From positions 1 to 24,967 of the forward strand of contig JBFWRL010000079.1 of NCBI GenBank assembly GCA_050248915.1: a stretch of 24,967 nucleotides of DNA, in the 5' to 3' direction. Shown piece by piece: positions 7,064-15,016 of the stretch. The stretch is from GCA-2770975 sp050248915 (GTDB taxonomy: Bacteria; Cyanobacteriota; Sericytochromatia; UBA7694). Each line of letters begins with the position of its first letter. The first letter of the stretch is position 1. A program made the position numbers and the translations under genes. The notes below the pieces were generated by a model. It ran no database searches. It worked only from the letters and a program-made list of their open reading frames with translations, and was not told the origin of the DNA.

Positions 7064-8469
7064 AAGGCGCAATTGTGCTTTTGGCCCTGGGAGCGTTGAG
7101 CTTACCCGCGTGCCAAAAAGCCGATCTTCAAAGTGAAAAAGCCACAGTTCTGCCCCTGCGCCAGGATTTTAAACACAGCCTGAAGGTCGAAGGGGTGTTG
7201 GAACCTGTGGTGCAAGAAACCTTGACGGTGCCTGAGCGCATGGCGGGCACCTTGGAGATGCTCTTGCCCGAGGGGACCCAGGTCAAAAAAGGCCAAACTG
7301 TGGCCAAGATCAACTCCCGCAGTTTTTTGGAACGCATGAGCCGCTATACCGAGCGTTCAACCGAAGAGCGGGCCAATTTAATGAAACAGCGGGCCGAGAT
7401 GCCTTTGGAACGGCTCAAAATTCAGGCCGGTATCCGTGATAAACAGCGGGCAGGCCGCTTGAGCCAACTCGAAAAAGACCTGATCCGCGAGGGGCCCCGG
7501 CTCGATGAACGGGTGCGCGTGCAAATGGAAGAAGAAATTGCCGCACTCAAAGCCGAACAATACCCCTTGCAAGAAAAAGAAGATCTTTTCAACAAAGGCT
7601 ATTTGCCAGAGCAAGAATTGCTGAGTGCGCGCCAGGAGTTGCTGGCCCTGGAGACCACCCGCGAGACAGCGAGTTTGACTCAAACCCAACAGGGCAATGT
7701 CTATCGCCAGCCACAAATTTTAGCAGCAGAACTCAAAACCCGCACAGCCGGGCTTGAAACCCGGATTGCTGAACTCGAAGGCAAGGCCCGTCAATCGCTG
7801 TTGCGCACCCAGACCCGCAACCAAGGCAGCCGGGTCCAGGGCTTTGAACGGCGCTTCAACAATTTACAAAGCCGCCTCAATGGCACCGAATTGCGGGCGC
7901 CTTTTGATGGCACCGTGCTCTACCCCCGGCTCTTTGGCGATCAGGTTCCCAAGGTGGGCATGGATGTCTGGAATGGCCTGCCCGTGGTTCAGGTTGCCCG
8001 TACCTCACAATTGCGGGTGCGGGCCCGGATCGATGAATTTCGCATTCCCCACCTCAAATTGGGGCAAGCCGTTACCCTCAGCAGCCCCGGTCTGCCCGGT
8101 GCGACTTTTAAAGGGGCCATCACAAAAATTGAAAAATTGGCCAAATACAAAGATGAAAGCAAGCCCGTTGGGCTGAAGTATTTTGATATCGAAGTGGTAC
8201 CCGAGGCAATTCCCGCTGATCTCAAAGCCCAGATGCGTGTCGATCTGGAGATTGAAATCGAGACCCTCAAAAAAGTCTGGACTGTGCCTCTGGAGACCTT
8301 ACAGGAGCGCGATCAAGCCAGCAATACAATCAGTCGCTTGCGCATTCGGCAAGGCAACCAAATTCGCATTGTGGAGGTCAAGGTATTGGCCCGCAGTGAA
8401 AATCGTGCGGCAATCCAGGCGGATTTAAACGGCCAAGAGGCCATTTTGTTGGGAGAAAGTCCCTCATGA
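7048..8469 (+). CDS. HlyD-family periplasmic adaptor, lipoprotein (first of three)
   Basis: 473 aa. The signal sequence ends in lipobox LPAC (Cys22), so a lipid-anchored, inner-membrane-attached protein is predicted. After a lipoyl half-domain (about 48-92, including PEGTQVKKGQTVAKI) comes a very long alpha-helical hairpin (about 95-279) whose turn, FNKGYLPEQELLSA (181-194), resembles the tip motif that contacts TolC. The second lipoyl half (TELRAPFDGTVLYP, 280-293) and a beta-barrel domain follow (to about 380). The gene starts inside the last codons of the TolC-family gene and its stop overlaps the next adaptor in ATGA form. It would bridge permease and channel. It is similar in layout but not near-identical to the two following adaptors, so this is not a recent tandem copy. 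Confidence 0.9.
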   Translation: MGKNLKGAIVLLALGALSLPACQKADLQSEKATVLPLRQDFKHSLKVEGVLEPVVQETLTVPERMAGTLEMLLPEGTQVKKGQTVAKINSRSFLERMSRYTERSTEERANLMKQRAEMPLERLKIQAGIRDKQRAGRLSQLEKDLIREGPRLDERVRVQMEEEIAALKAEQYPLQEKEDLFNKGYLPEQELLSARQELLALETTRETASLTQTQQGNVYRQPQILAAELKTRTAGLETRIAELEGKARQSLLRTQTRNQGSRVQGFERRFNNLQSRLNGTELRAPFDGTVLYPRLFGDQVPKVGMDVWNGLPVVQVARTSQLRVRARIDEFRIPHLKLGQAVTLSSPGLPGATFKGAITKIEKLAKYKDESKPVGLKYFDIEVVPEAIPADLKAQMRVDLEIEIETLKKVWTVPLETLQERDQASNTISRLRIRQGNQIRIVEVKVLARSENRAAIQADLNGQEAILLGESPS

Positions 8470-9974
8470 ACCCCCCTGTTTTGCCCCAAATCCGTGGCCC
8501 TCTCTGGAGAAAAATGGGACTCTCTTTGGGCTTTTCGTTGGCATTTTCCACGGGGTTGGCATTGCTTTTAAGCCAGCTACCCGCATGTCAGCCCCAAAGG
8601 ACTTCAACCTGGGATTTGCACACCATCAAACAGGAACGATTGGAGTTGGGTCTGCACGAAAGTGGTGAGATAGTCTCCCTCTCAGAGGTTTCGCTGCGTG
8701 TGCCCTTTGACGGCAAATTGACCCAACTCTTGCCCGAAGGCACGGTTTTAAAACCTGGCCAAGAATTGGGGCGCATGGATACCAGTGCCCAGTTGACTGA
8801 AAAAGACAATTCCCATTTTTCGCTGACCGAGGCTCAAATGGATCAAAAATTAGCCCAGCTTGAACGAGAAATACGCAAGCAACAGGCCCAATTCAACCAA
8901 GACCAGGCCAAAATTCGGGCCCGTTTTGCGGGATTAAAACTCAAACAACTCAAAACCGAGCGCGATCCAGCGGCTTTGACCCGCATTCGGGAAGGCCTCA
9001 AGGCCCTGGCGCAGCGCCAAGAAATTCTTGAGCTTGAAGCCCGTGAGCGGGCCCGTCTGTTTGAATTGGGGTATCTCTCACGGCAAGAGCGCGATCAGGC
9101 CCAATTGCAATTGGATGAATCAAAAAAAGATAAAATCCGCCTGGAAGCTGAATACAAAATTGCCGAACAGGGACCACGCATTCAAGATATTCGCAAACAG
9201 GAACTTGAATTGCAAAAAGCCAAAGCCGAAGTGAAACAGGCCCAACGGGAAGGCGCTGTGCTGGTGCGGGTGGCTGAAGTGATGAAGCGCTCAGCAGAAA
9301 GCCGGATTAAAACCTACCAAGAGCGCTTGAAGTATTACCAGGGACTGATCGACAAAGGCATACTCCGCGCTACTGTGGCGGGTACCTTGGTCTATGGCAA
9401 ATTACAGGTGGGCCAGGAGCAAGTTGCGGTCAAAGCTGGAGATTCGGTCAATGAAGGGATTGAATTGGTCAAACTGCTGGATTTGCAGCAACCGGTGGTC
9501 AGGCTGACTTTACACGAAATCGACGCGCCGCGTGTGCATCTCGGCCAAAAGGCCCTGATCACTCTTGAGGCCTGGCCGGGTCTCGAATTGAAGGGTACGG
9601 TCCACCGCCTACTGCCAATTGCCCGCCGCACCTTGAGCAATGATCAATTGGAATTACAGGGGGTGACCTGTGAAGTGCGTTTGGAAAAACCCGATCCCCA
9701 TTTGCGGCCGGGGATGACCGCCCAGGTCAAAATTCGCTTTGAATCCCTCGAACAGGTTTTGACTGTTCCCTCTCAGGCCCTGATTCAAAAGGGCTCGGAA
9801 AGCTATTGCTGGGTGCTCGAACAGGGGCAGCCTGTACGCCACAGCTTGACCCTCGGCCCCAGCGATGCCCGCCAAACGGTGGTGCGCCAAGGGCTCAAAG
9901 CCGGAGATAAAGTCATTCTCAACCCCACTGAGTTAGAAAAATCTGTGGAGGCCTCGCCCCATGGTCCAACTTAA
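8466..9974 (+). CDS. HlyD-family periplasmic adaptor, lipoprotein (second of three)
   Basis: 502 aa. The long signal region ends in lipobox LPAC (Cys41). A lipoyl half (about 65-106, LLPEGTVLKPGQELGRMD) leads into a long coiled-coil hairpin (about 115-295) with the clearest TolC-contact tip of the three, RLFELGYLSRQERDQA (197-212). The distal lipoyl half (ILRATVAGTLVYG) and beta-barrel region follow, with GMTAQVKIRFE in the membrane-proximal part. ATG 8466 has GGGAGA 9 nt upstream and overlaps the preceding stop by 4 nt. A second in-frame ATG at 8514, with GGAG 4 nt upstream, would give a shorter, more usual signal peptide with the lipid Cys at 25; I cannot decide between them. It overlaps the third adaptor by 14 nt. 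Confidence 0.9.
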   Translation: MNPPVLPQIRGPLWRKMGLSLGFSLAFSTGLALLLSQLPACQPQRTSTWDLHTIKQERLELGLHESGEIVSLSEVSLRVPFDGKLTQLLPEGTVLKPGQELGRMDTSAQLTEKDNSHFSLTEAQMDQKLAQLEREIRKQQAQFNQDQAKIRARFAGLKLKQLKTERDPAALTRIREGLKALAQRQEILELEARERARLFELGYLSRQERDQAQLQLDESKKDKIRLEAEYKIAEQGPRIQDIRKQELELQKAKAEVKQAQREGAVLVRVAEVMKRSAESRIKTYQERLKYYQGLIDKGILRATVAGTLVYGKLQVGQEQVAVKAGDSVNEGIELVKLLDLQQPVVRLTLHEIDAPRVHLGQKALITLEAWPGLELKGTVHRLLPIARRTLSNDQLELQGVTCEVRLEKPDPHLRPGMTAQVKIRFESLEQVLTVPSQALIQKGSESYCWVLEQGQPVRHSLTLGPSDARQTVVRQGLKAGDKVILNPTELEKSVEASPHGPT

Positions 9975-11457
9975 CAAGTCCCTGTTTAAACGGACAGGTC
10001 GCCTCTGGTTGGGGCTGATCTTGGCCTCCGCTTTGAGTTGCCAAAGTCAAAATTTGCCTGAAAAAGGACTGCGTTTGACGGCTCCGCGACAAGGAACTTT
10101 TGTGCGTCAGGTGGAGATGGTTGGGGATGTCGAGGCCCAAACCCAGGTCTATTTGGCCCCCGCTTTTACCGCCAAATTGCAAAAAATAGCTGAAGATGGC
10201 GCGCCAGTCAAAAAAGGCCAAGAAGTGGCCCGGCTGGATGTCAAAGACGAAGAAGAAGATCTCGAAGACCAGCAATTGGAGAATGATGCCGCCAAAAGTG
10301 CCTTGCAAGAGCACGACAACAGCACGGCTGGCGAAAAAGTCCGGCTTGGGGCCGAAATTCAACGGGCTGAAGCTGAACTGGCCCAAAAACAACTGGCTTC
10401 CCAGGAATTGGAAGCTGGAACCCGCGCCGAAGAATTGGAAAAAAAGCGCTTGCAATTGGAATTGACCCAAAAAGCACGGGAACTGGCCCTTTCTAATTTG
10501 GCGCTCAAAGAAAAACTGGCCAGCCGGGGCATGAGTACTCAGTTGGAGGTCTTGCAAGCCAAACAGGACCTCAGCAACCGCGAACGGGATTTTCGCGTGG
10601 CAGAAGCCGAAGATCAACAGGCCCATGCAGGGGCCACCCGCTTGGCCCGACAATTGGCCCGAGTGGAAGTTGAATTGGCTCAAAAATCGCTGGTTTGGGC
10701 CCGCCGCAGCCGCGATTTAAGCCTGAAAAAATTGGCCCTTGAGCGCCAGAAAAAAAAGGCCAAACTCGAGAGTACAGCCCTCAAGGTCAAACGGCTTCAG
10801 ACCCGCATTCGCCAGTCCTCGCTCAAAGCGCCAATGGACGGCACCGTGGTGATCAACCGCACCTGGACTCAAGAGGGCCTCAAACGCGTGGGGGTGGGGG
10901 ATGAAGTCTTTGAAGGAAATCCCTTTATGTCTGTGGCCAATTTGGCCCAGGTGCGCATTCGCAGTGAACTCGACGAAACCCTGATTCGCGAAATCAAAGT
11001 GGGTTTAAGTGCCTTGATTGAATTGCCCAGTCTCAAAGGCAAACGCTTTGAAGGCAAAATCACCCGCATCGGTGTCTTGGCCCATGAGCCCAGCAAACGC
11101 AAAAATACCCAAGGGCTGAACAAGGTCTTTGATTTGGAAATTTTGCCCGAGGTCCAAGCGGGAATGTTCAAACCCGGTACCAGTGTGGATATTCGTCTGC
11201 CCTTGCAGGAGCGCAAACAGGTGCTTTTGCTGCCCCGCGAGGCTATTTACCGCAACAGTGAGGGCCACTATGTGCTTTTGGCCTCGGGCGAGATGCGCTC
11301 TGTCAAATTGGGCGAAGCCAATCCCAAAGAGGTGGTGATTCGCTCAGGGCTCAGCGCCGAAGAACAGGTGCGCTTGCCTGCCAGTGAAGATACAGAAGCC
11401 GATGAATCTGCCGACAATGCGAAAAACCCCGCTCCCAAGCAAGGAGGTGGCAAATGA
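9961..11457 (+). CDS. HlyD-family periplasmic adaptor, lipoprotein (third of three)
   Basis: 498 aa. A signal peptide with lipobox ALSC (Cys27) is visible. The lipoyl half at about 50-93 (EDGAPVKKGQEVARLD) is followed by an acidic patch (DEEEDLED, 96-103) and the longest, most charged coiled-coil hairpin of the three (about 100-287). Its turn, EKLASRGMSTQLEVLQAK (184-201), matches the TolC-contact tip pattern. The distal lipoyl half (SSLKAPMDGTVVINRTW) and beta-barrel follow. The C-terminus is an acidic low-complexity tail (EDTEADESAD). The start has GGAGG 9 nt upstream and lies within the preceding gene (14-nt overlap). The stop overlaps the permease start by 4 nt. Confidence 0.9.
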   Translation: MVQLNKSLFKRTGRLWLGLILASALSCQSQNLPEKGLRLTAPRQGTFVRQVEMVGDVEAQTQVYLAPAFTAKLQKIAEDGAPVKKGQEVARLDVKDEEEDLEDQQLENDAAKSALQEHDNSTAGEKVRLGAEIQRAEAELAQKQLASQELEAGTRAEELEKKRLQLELTQKARELALSNLALKEKLASRGMSTQLEVLQAKQDLSNRERDFRVAEAEDQQAHAGATRLARQLARVEVELAQKSLVWARRSRDLSLKKLALERQKKKAKLESTALKVKRLQTRIRQSSLKAPMDGTVVINRTWTQEGLKRVGVGDEVFEGNPFMSVANLAQVRIRSELDETLIREIKVGLSALIELPSLKGKRFEGKITRIGVLAHEPSKRKNTQGLNKVFDLEILPEVQAGMFKPGTSVDIRLPLQERKQVLLLPREAIYRNSEGHYVLLASGEMRSVKLGEANPKEVVIRSGLSAEEQVRLPASEDTEADESADNAKNPAPKQGGGK

Positions 11458-12716
11458 ATTTTTGGCTTGAAAGTCTTTGGTATGCCTTTAAAAGCCTTTA
11501 CCAACACCGTTTGAGAACTTTTTTAACCATGCTTGGGGTGATCTTTGGGGTGGCGGCAGTGATTGCCATGCTCTCGATTGGCAAAGGGGCCGAGCAAGAG
11601 ATGATTGAACAGATTGCCGCATTTGGGATCAACAATGTGCGGATCTATGCCCGCGAGCTCAACGAGACCCAGAAACAGCAGGCCGAGCGCACCCCTTCAC
11701 TGGGGCTGACTTACGAAGATGCCAAATATATTCAAGAAATATTGCCTTATGTTGTGGCTGCAGCCCCGCAAAACTTGCTCGACAAGCCTGTCACTTACCG
11801 TGACTTAAGCCCCGAGACCCAAATTGTCGGAACCACTCCAGAGTACCTGGGAATCAACGGCGGGGGGCTTCAGGCAGGGCGCTTTCTCAGTGCCGACGAT
11901 TTGATGCTCTACCGCAAGGTCTGTGTTTTGAGCTTTGAGTTGGCCCGGCAACTTTTTTTGACCGAAGAGCCCATTGGCCAATGGTTGAATATTGGCGGCA
12001 TGCGTTTTGAAGTTGTCGGCGTGCTCAAAGATCGGCAGGCCACCAAACAGCGTGTACAAATTCGCTCACGCGACTTGGCCAAAGACGTGTATATCCCGAT
12101 TAGCACCTCCTTGAAAAAATTCAGCCTGACCCCGGCAGAAAACACCCCCCACAATCAGGTCTTCTACAATGTGGTCGATGAACTCTCACTGCAAGTCAGT
12201 GGCCCCGAATACCTCAATGCCGCCCGCACAGCGGTGAGCCAAATTCTCAAACGCCGCCACTATGGCATCAAAGACACCGAGATTATTGTGCCAACGGAAT
12301 TATTGGAGCAGAGCCAAGCCACGCAGCGACTGTTTAACCTTGTCATGGCCTGTATTGCCGGCCTTTCGCTTTTGGTGGGGGGGATTGGCATCATGAATAT
12401 TATGTTGGCCAGTGTCACCGAACGCACCCGCCAAATTGGGATTCGCCGGGCCATTGGAGCCACCCCCGGGGATATTTTGATCTTTTTTCTGCTTGAGTCG
12501 CTGCTGATCTCTTTGATTGGCGGCCTGATGGGCATTGGCGTGGGGGTCGGTATTAGCCAAATTATCACCGCCGCAGCGGGCTGGAAAACCATTGTCTCAC
12601 CCGAATCGATCCTGCTCTCTTTTGGCGTCTCTTCGGTGGTTGGGATTTTCTTTGGGCTCTATCCCGCGTGGCGGGCCTCAAAGATGGACCCCATCCAGGC
12701 CTTGCGACATGACTAA
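11454..12716 (+). CDS. MacB/FtsX-type ABC permease
   Basis: 420 aa with the FtsX-fold topology: one N-terminal membrane helix (about 22-42), a large periplasmic MacB core domain (about 45-290), then three helices (about 294-318, 341-366, 382-405). The conserved segment GGIGIMNIMLASVTERTRQI starts at 309 and continues as GIRRAIGA; the terminal YPAWRASKMDPIQALR (403-418) is typical of MacB C-termini. Unlike classic MacB the ATPase is a separate protein. Family members drive efflux or secretion of peptides, toxins and lipoproteins from the periplasm through TolC, rather than moving substrate across the inner membrane. A strong AAGGAGG lies 6 nt before the ATG. It is the last gene of the operon. 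Confidence 0.93.
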   Translation: MNFWLESLWYAFKSLYQHRLRTFLTMLGVIFGVAAVIAMLSIGKGAEQEMIEQIAAFGINNVRIYARELNETQKQQAERTPSLGLTYEDAKYIQEILPYVVAAAPQNLLDKPVTYRDLSPETQIVGTTPEYLGINGGGLQAGRFLSADDLMLYRKVCVLSFELARQLFLTEEPIGQWLNIGGMRFEVVGVLKDRQATKQRVQIRSRDLAKDVYIPISTSLKKFSLTPAENTPHNQVFYNVVDELSLQVSGPEYLNAARTAVSQILKRRHYGIKDTEIIVPTELLEQSQATQRLFNLVMACIAGLSLLVGGIGIMNIMLASVTERTRQIGIRRAIGATPGDILIFFLLESLLISLIGGLMGIGVGVGISQIITAAAGWKTIVSPESILLSFGVSSVVGIFFGLYPAWRASKMDPIQALRHD

Positions 12717-12757
12717 GCGCTTCTTGCCTCAGCGCAGCTGAGGCTTAGAAGGCGCTT
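12715..12757 (+). terminator. Long hairpin at the end of the transporter operon
   Basis: AAGCGC, TTCT and GCCTCAGC (12715-12733) pair with GCTGAGGC, AGAA and GCGCTT (12737-12757), a stem of about 18 pairs with a 3-nt loop and small bulges. It begins within the permease stop codon. No U-run follows, so it is either a non-canonical terminator or a 3'-end-protecting structure. Confidence 0.5.
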
Positions 12758-12882
12758 GAGCCGTTTGCGAGTTTACGCGCATTACGGAACAAGACAGCCG
12801 AAGGCGCTTACCCAAACTTAACGTCAGTTATCTCCCAGAGTCGCGGATAAATTCAACAATACCCCAACAGGAGCATCTGCCC

Positions 12883-13542
12883 ATGCAATTGGATCCCCAG
12901 CGCCGCAACACCGCACCTGCAGCTACCACCCGGACTGTCGCTACCCGGGCTGCCGCTGCTCCACCTGCACCCCCAAAATCTGCTCCCACTCCAGTCCCTC
13001 GACAAGACCAGCATACCCTTTCTGCCCCATCAGGTCGCGCCGCGGCGGCAGTGTCTTTGTCTTCCCCCACGCCCCAGGCGGGGGTCATGTTATTGGGGCT
13101 CAAACAAGGAGATAAACTAGATTTTGATGGCATTGCCTCTGCCAATGGCTCAGGCCAAATCAAAAAAATGGACGGCAAAAACCTGGAAATCCAGGCCGAG
13201 ATCAATATTCCGGGCCTTGTACGCGGCTTGGCCGATGATTATTTTGGCCTGCGCAATGGAAAAATCGACTTGAGTATCAAACTCACCCAGGACAGCAAAG
13301 GCCAGTGGCAATACCAATTGCACGACAATGTCAGCAATAAAGGGGCCGGATCAGGCAAAAGCAATGTGCAGGTCAATGAAACCTTTCAACGCGGCACCCG
13401 TGTGCAGACAATCACGGCTTCGACTCCCAATGGCGATCTGGTGATCCGCATCAGCCAAAATGCCCAGGGCAAACTCAGTGGCAGTTTAACCATCCCCGGT
13501 ATCCCCAAGATGGTCAGTGGCTTTGACTTTAGCAAAAGTTAG
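12883..13542 (+). CDS. Unknown 219-aa protein with an Ala/Pro-rich N-terminus
   Basis: I do not recognise a family. Residues 1-65 are low complexity (Ala, Pro, Thr, Arg), with no signal peptide. From about 66 to 219 the sequence looks like an ordinary folded domain rich in alternating hydrophobic residues (KIDLSIKLTQD, LVIRISQNAQGKLSGSLTI), consistent with beta structure. AGGAG lies 9 nt upstream of the ATG, so the start is sound. It faces the calpain-like gene tail to tail with 9 nt between stops. Its low-complexity leaderless N-terminus is shared in style, not sequence, with other products of this region. Confidence 0.8.
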   Translation: MQLDPQRRNTAPAATTRTVATRAAAAPPAPPKSAPTPVPRQDQHTLSAPSGRAAAAVSLSSPTPQAGVMLLGLKQGDKLDFDGIASANGSGQIKKMDGKNLEIQAEINIPGLVRGLADDYFGLRNGKIDLSIKLTQDSKGQWQYQLHDNVSNKGAGSGKSNVQVNETFQRGTRVQTITASTPNGDLVIRISQNAQGKLSGSLTIPGIPKMVSGFDFSKS

Positions 13543-13551
13543 TTGACCAAT

Positions 13552-15015
13552 TTAAGCTCTTTCGCGGGTCTGCCAGGCGATGTCCGAAAAGAGTTTTTGA
13601 AAGTCTGCGAGTTTCACTGAAAAGACGCCATCATCCACGCCATCAGCGGCTTTGCCGTTTTTGCCAAGCAATTCAGTGTGGTTCCAGGGATTGCGCAGCG
13701 TGATGGTGTCTGTGCTGGGGTCAAAGCCGATCACACTGTAGGCGTGTAATCCCACCAAACCATCGGCGTAGATCTCTTCGTTGCGTTTGGTTTTTTCTTT
13801 CAGGGCCTTTTCTTTGGCCTGGGCCGAGTCAGGATTGAGGGTGACCAGCAAGATCCGGTTTTCACTGACTGTTTGGGCCACAAAACTGCGCAATTGAGGC
13901 AAGGGTGTGCCTGGAATACTGCCATCTTGAGCCTTATTGCCTGTCAAAAGGCGAATGCCTTCACTTAGATAATAGCCGCTGTTGACGGCTTTTTCGACCT
14001 CTTCTTCGGATTTGCCTTGCATTTGGCTTTCCATGCGTTTGACAAAGGCCTTTTCCAAAACACTGAGCCAAAGGCCATCGGGGCCAGAGCTGGCATGTAA
14101 GATCAATTCTGCGTCAGTGGGCCGTTTGACCGCCACGGGTTTTTCGCCTGGAAAATTGACTACAAAGCTACCGTCAGGTTTTTCTGAGATCATCTCAAAA
14201 AGGGCCTGTTTGCCAGCAGGATTGGCAGCCATTGCGGCGGCGGCTGCCAACAGGGTACAGGTGCCGTACTCACCCTGTTGGATATGGTCAGGGCGAATAC
14301 TGGTCACCCCTTGGGGAAAGAGGCGCTGGTCAATTTGCCGCAATTTGATTCCTTGGTTGAAAACATACGACTCAACATAAAGTGTCCACTTGGAGGGTTC
14401 GTCTTTGGCGGCCCTGCGGCCCAAGGCCGCCAAATCTTTGGCATGGGTGCCACTTTGCTGTTTCCACTCATTGAGTGAGAGCTTTTGAATCGATTTATTT
14501 AATTTGAGCAGGGTGGTCAGAGCGACGGCTTCGCGGCCCTTATAACTGGGGTTGAGCCGAGCGGCTTTGATTTCTGCGTCTGACAAAAAGCCACTTTTGT
14601 CGCGATCGAGCCGTGCAAAGATGTTTTGCATGGCTGGTACTGTTTCAGCCAGGGTGTCCACATTTGGCAAATCTGGGCTGGCTTTGGCCACACGGTGGTA
14701 GGCACCCATTTCTTCGATATTGGGGTGATACCCTTTGCGGGTGCGCTCCAAAAGGGCCAATGCGCCCTGTTTATCTGCTTCTGTTACAGCCAAGGGCGCA
14801 TCTTGCCAAAGTGAGAGCACCGCTTGAATGGGACTGCGGGCAGTGGGAGCACTTAATTGATCCGCTCTGAGTGGGGGGGGGGGCTGTTCTGAAGCGGGGC
14901 CTTCTGCCAGACTTTTTGGCGATCTGAGCCCCCCACCAGATGCCGTTGGCAGGATTGGACTGGCAGATTCAGTTGGCAAAGGCTGTCCATGGCTTTGGGG
15001 ACGCAGGGCTTCCAT
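13552..15015 (-). CDS. Calpain-like cysteine peptidase with an EF-hand
   Basis: 487 aa. Residues 1-65 are Pro/Ser/Ala-rich with no signal peptide. A canonical EF-hand loop DRDKSGFLSDAE (137-148, ligands D137, D139, S141, F143 backbone, S145, E148) follows. The C-terminal half carries the C2/calpain-type papain fold: QGEYGTCTLLAA with oxyanion Gln247 and nucleophile Cys253, WLSVLEKAFVK (316-326), GLHAYSV (422-428) with catalytic His424, and LRNPWN (440-445) with catalytic Asn442. The full Cys/His/Asn set is intact. Calpains are calcium-activated limited proteases; the EF-hand ahead of the core suggests calcium control, though this is inference. A run of 11 C at the codons for residues 44-47 is a possible phase-variation site. 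The ATG lies 1 nt after the stop of the upstream peptidase-like gene, so the two form an operon. Confidence 0.85.
   Translation of the reverse strand: MEALRPQSHGQPLPTESASPILPTASGGGLRSPKSLAEGPASEQPPPPLRADQLSAPTARSPIQAVLSLWQDAPLAVTEADKQGALALLERTRKGYHPNIEEMGAYHRVAKASPDLPNVDTLAETVPAMQNIFARLDRDKSGFLSDAEIKAARLNPSYKGREAVALTTLLKLNKSIQKLSLNEWKQQSGTHAKDLAALGRRAAKDEPSKWTLYVESYVFNQGIKLRQIDQRLFPQGVTSIRPDHIQQGEYGTCTLLAAAAAMAANPAGKQALFEMISEKPDGSFVVNFPGEKPVAVKRPTDAELILHASSGPDGLWLSVLEKAFVKRMESQMQGKSEEEVEKAVNSGYYLSEGIRLLTGNKAQDGSIPGTPLPQLRSFVAQTVSENRILLVTLNPDSAQAKEKALKEKTKRNEEIYADGLVGLHAYSVIGFDPSTDTITLRNPWNHTELLGKNGKAADGVDDGVFSVKLADFQKLFSDIAWQTRERA
14873..14883 (-). repeat. Homopolymer tract of 11 C (coding strand)
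   Basis: Eleven G on the plus strand read as eleven C in the calpain-like gene, encoding the PPPP of EQPPPPLR. It lies upstream of the EF-hand and catalytic domain, so a one-base slip would abolish the protease. It is the longest mononucleotide run I found in the window. Confidence 0.8.
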
Positions 15016-15016
15016 T

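Noticed and set aside
10241..10683. Long reverse open frames inside the adaptor genes
   Set aside because: Coiled-coil codon bias (CAA, GAA, AAA, TTG) leaves the reverse strand free of stops; no start signals or domains.
13543..13553. Third TTGACCAATTT site
   Set aside because: It lies at the tail-to-tail junction of two genes with no promoter nearby; probably chance.
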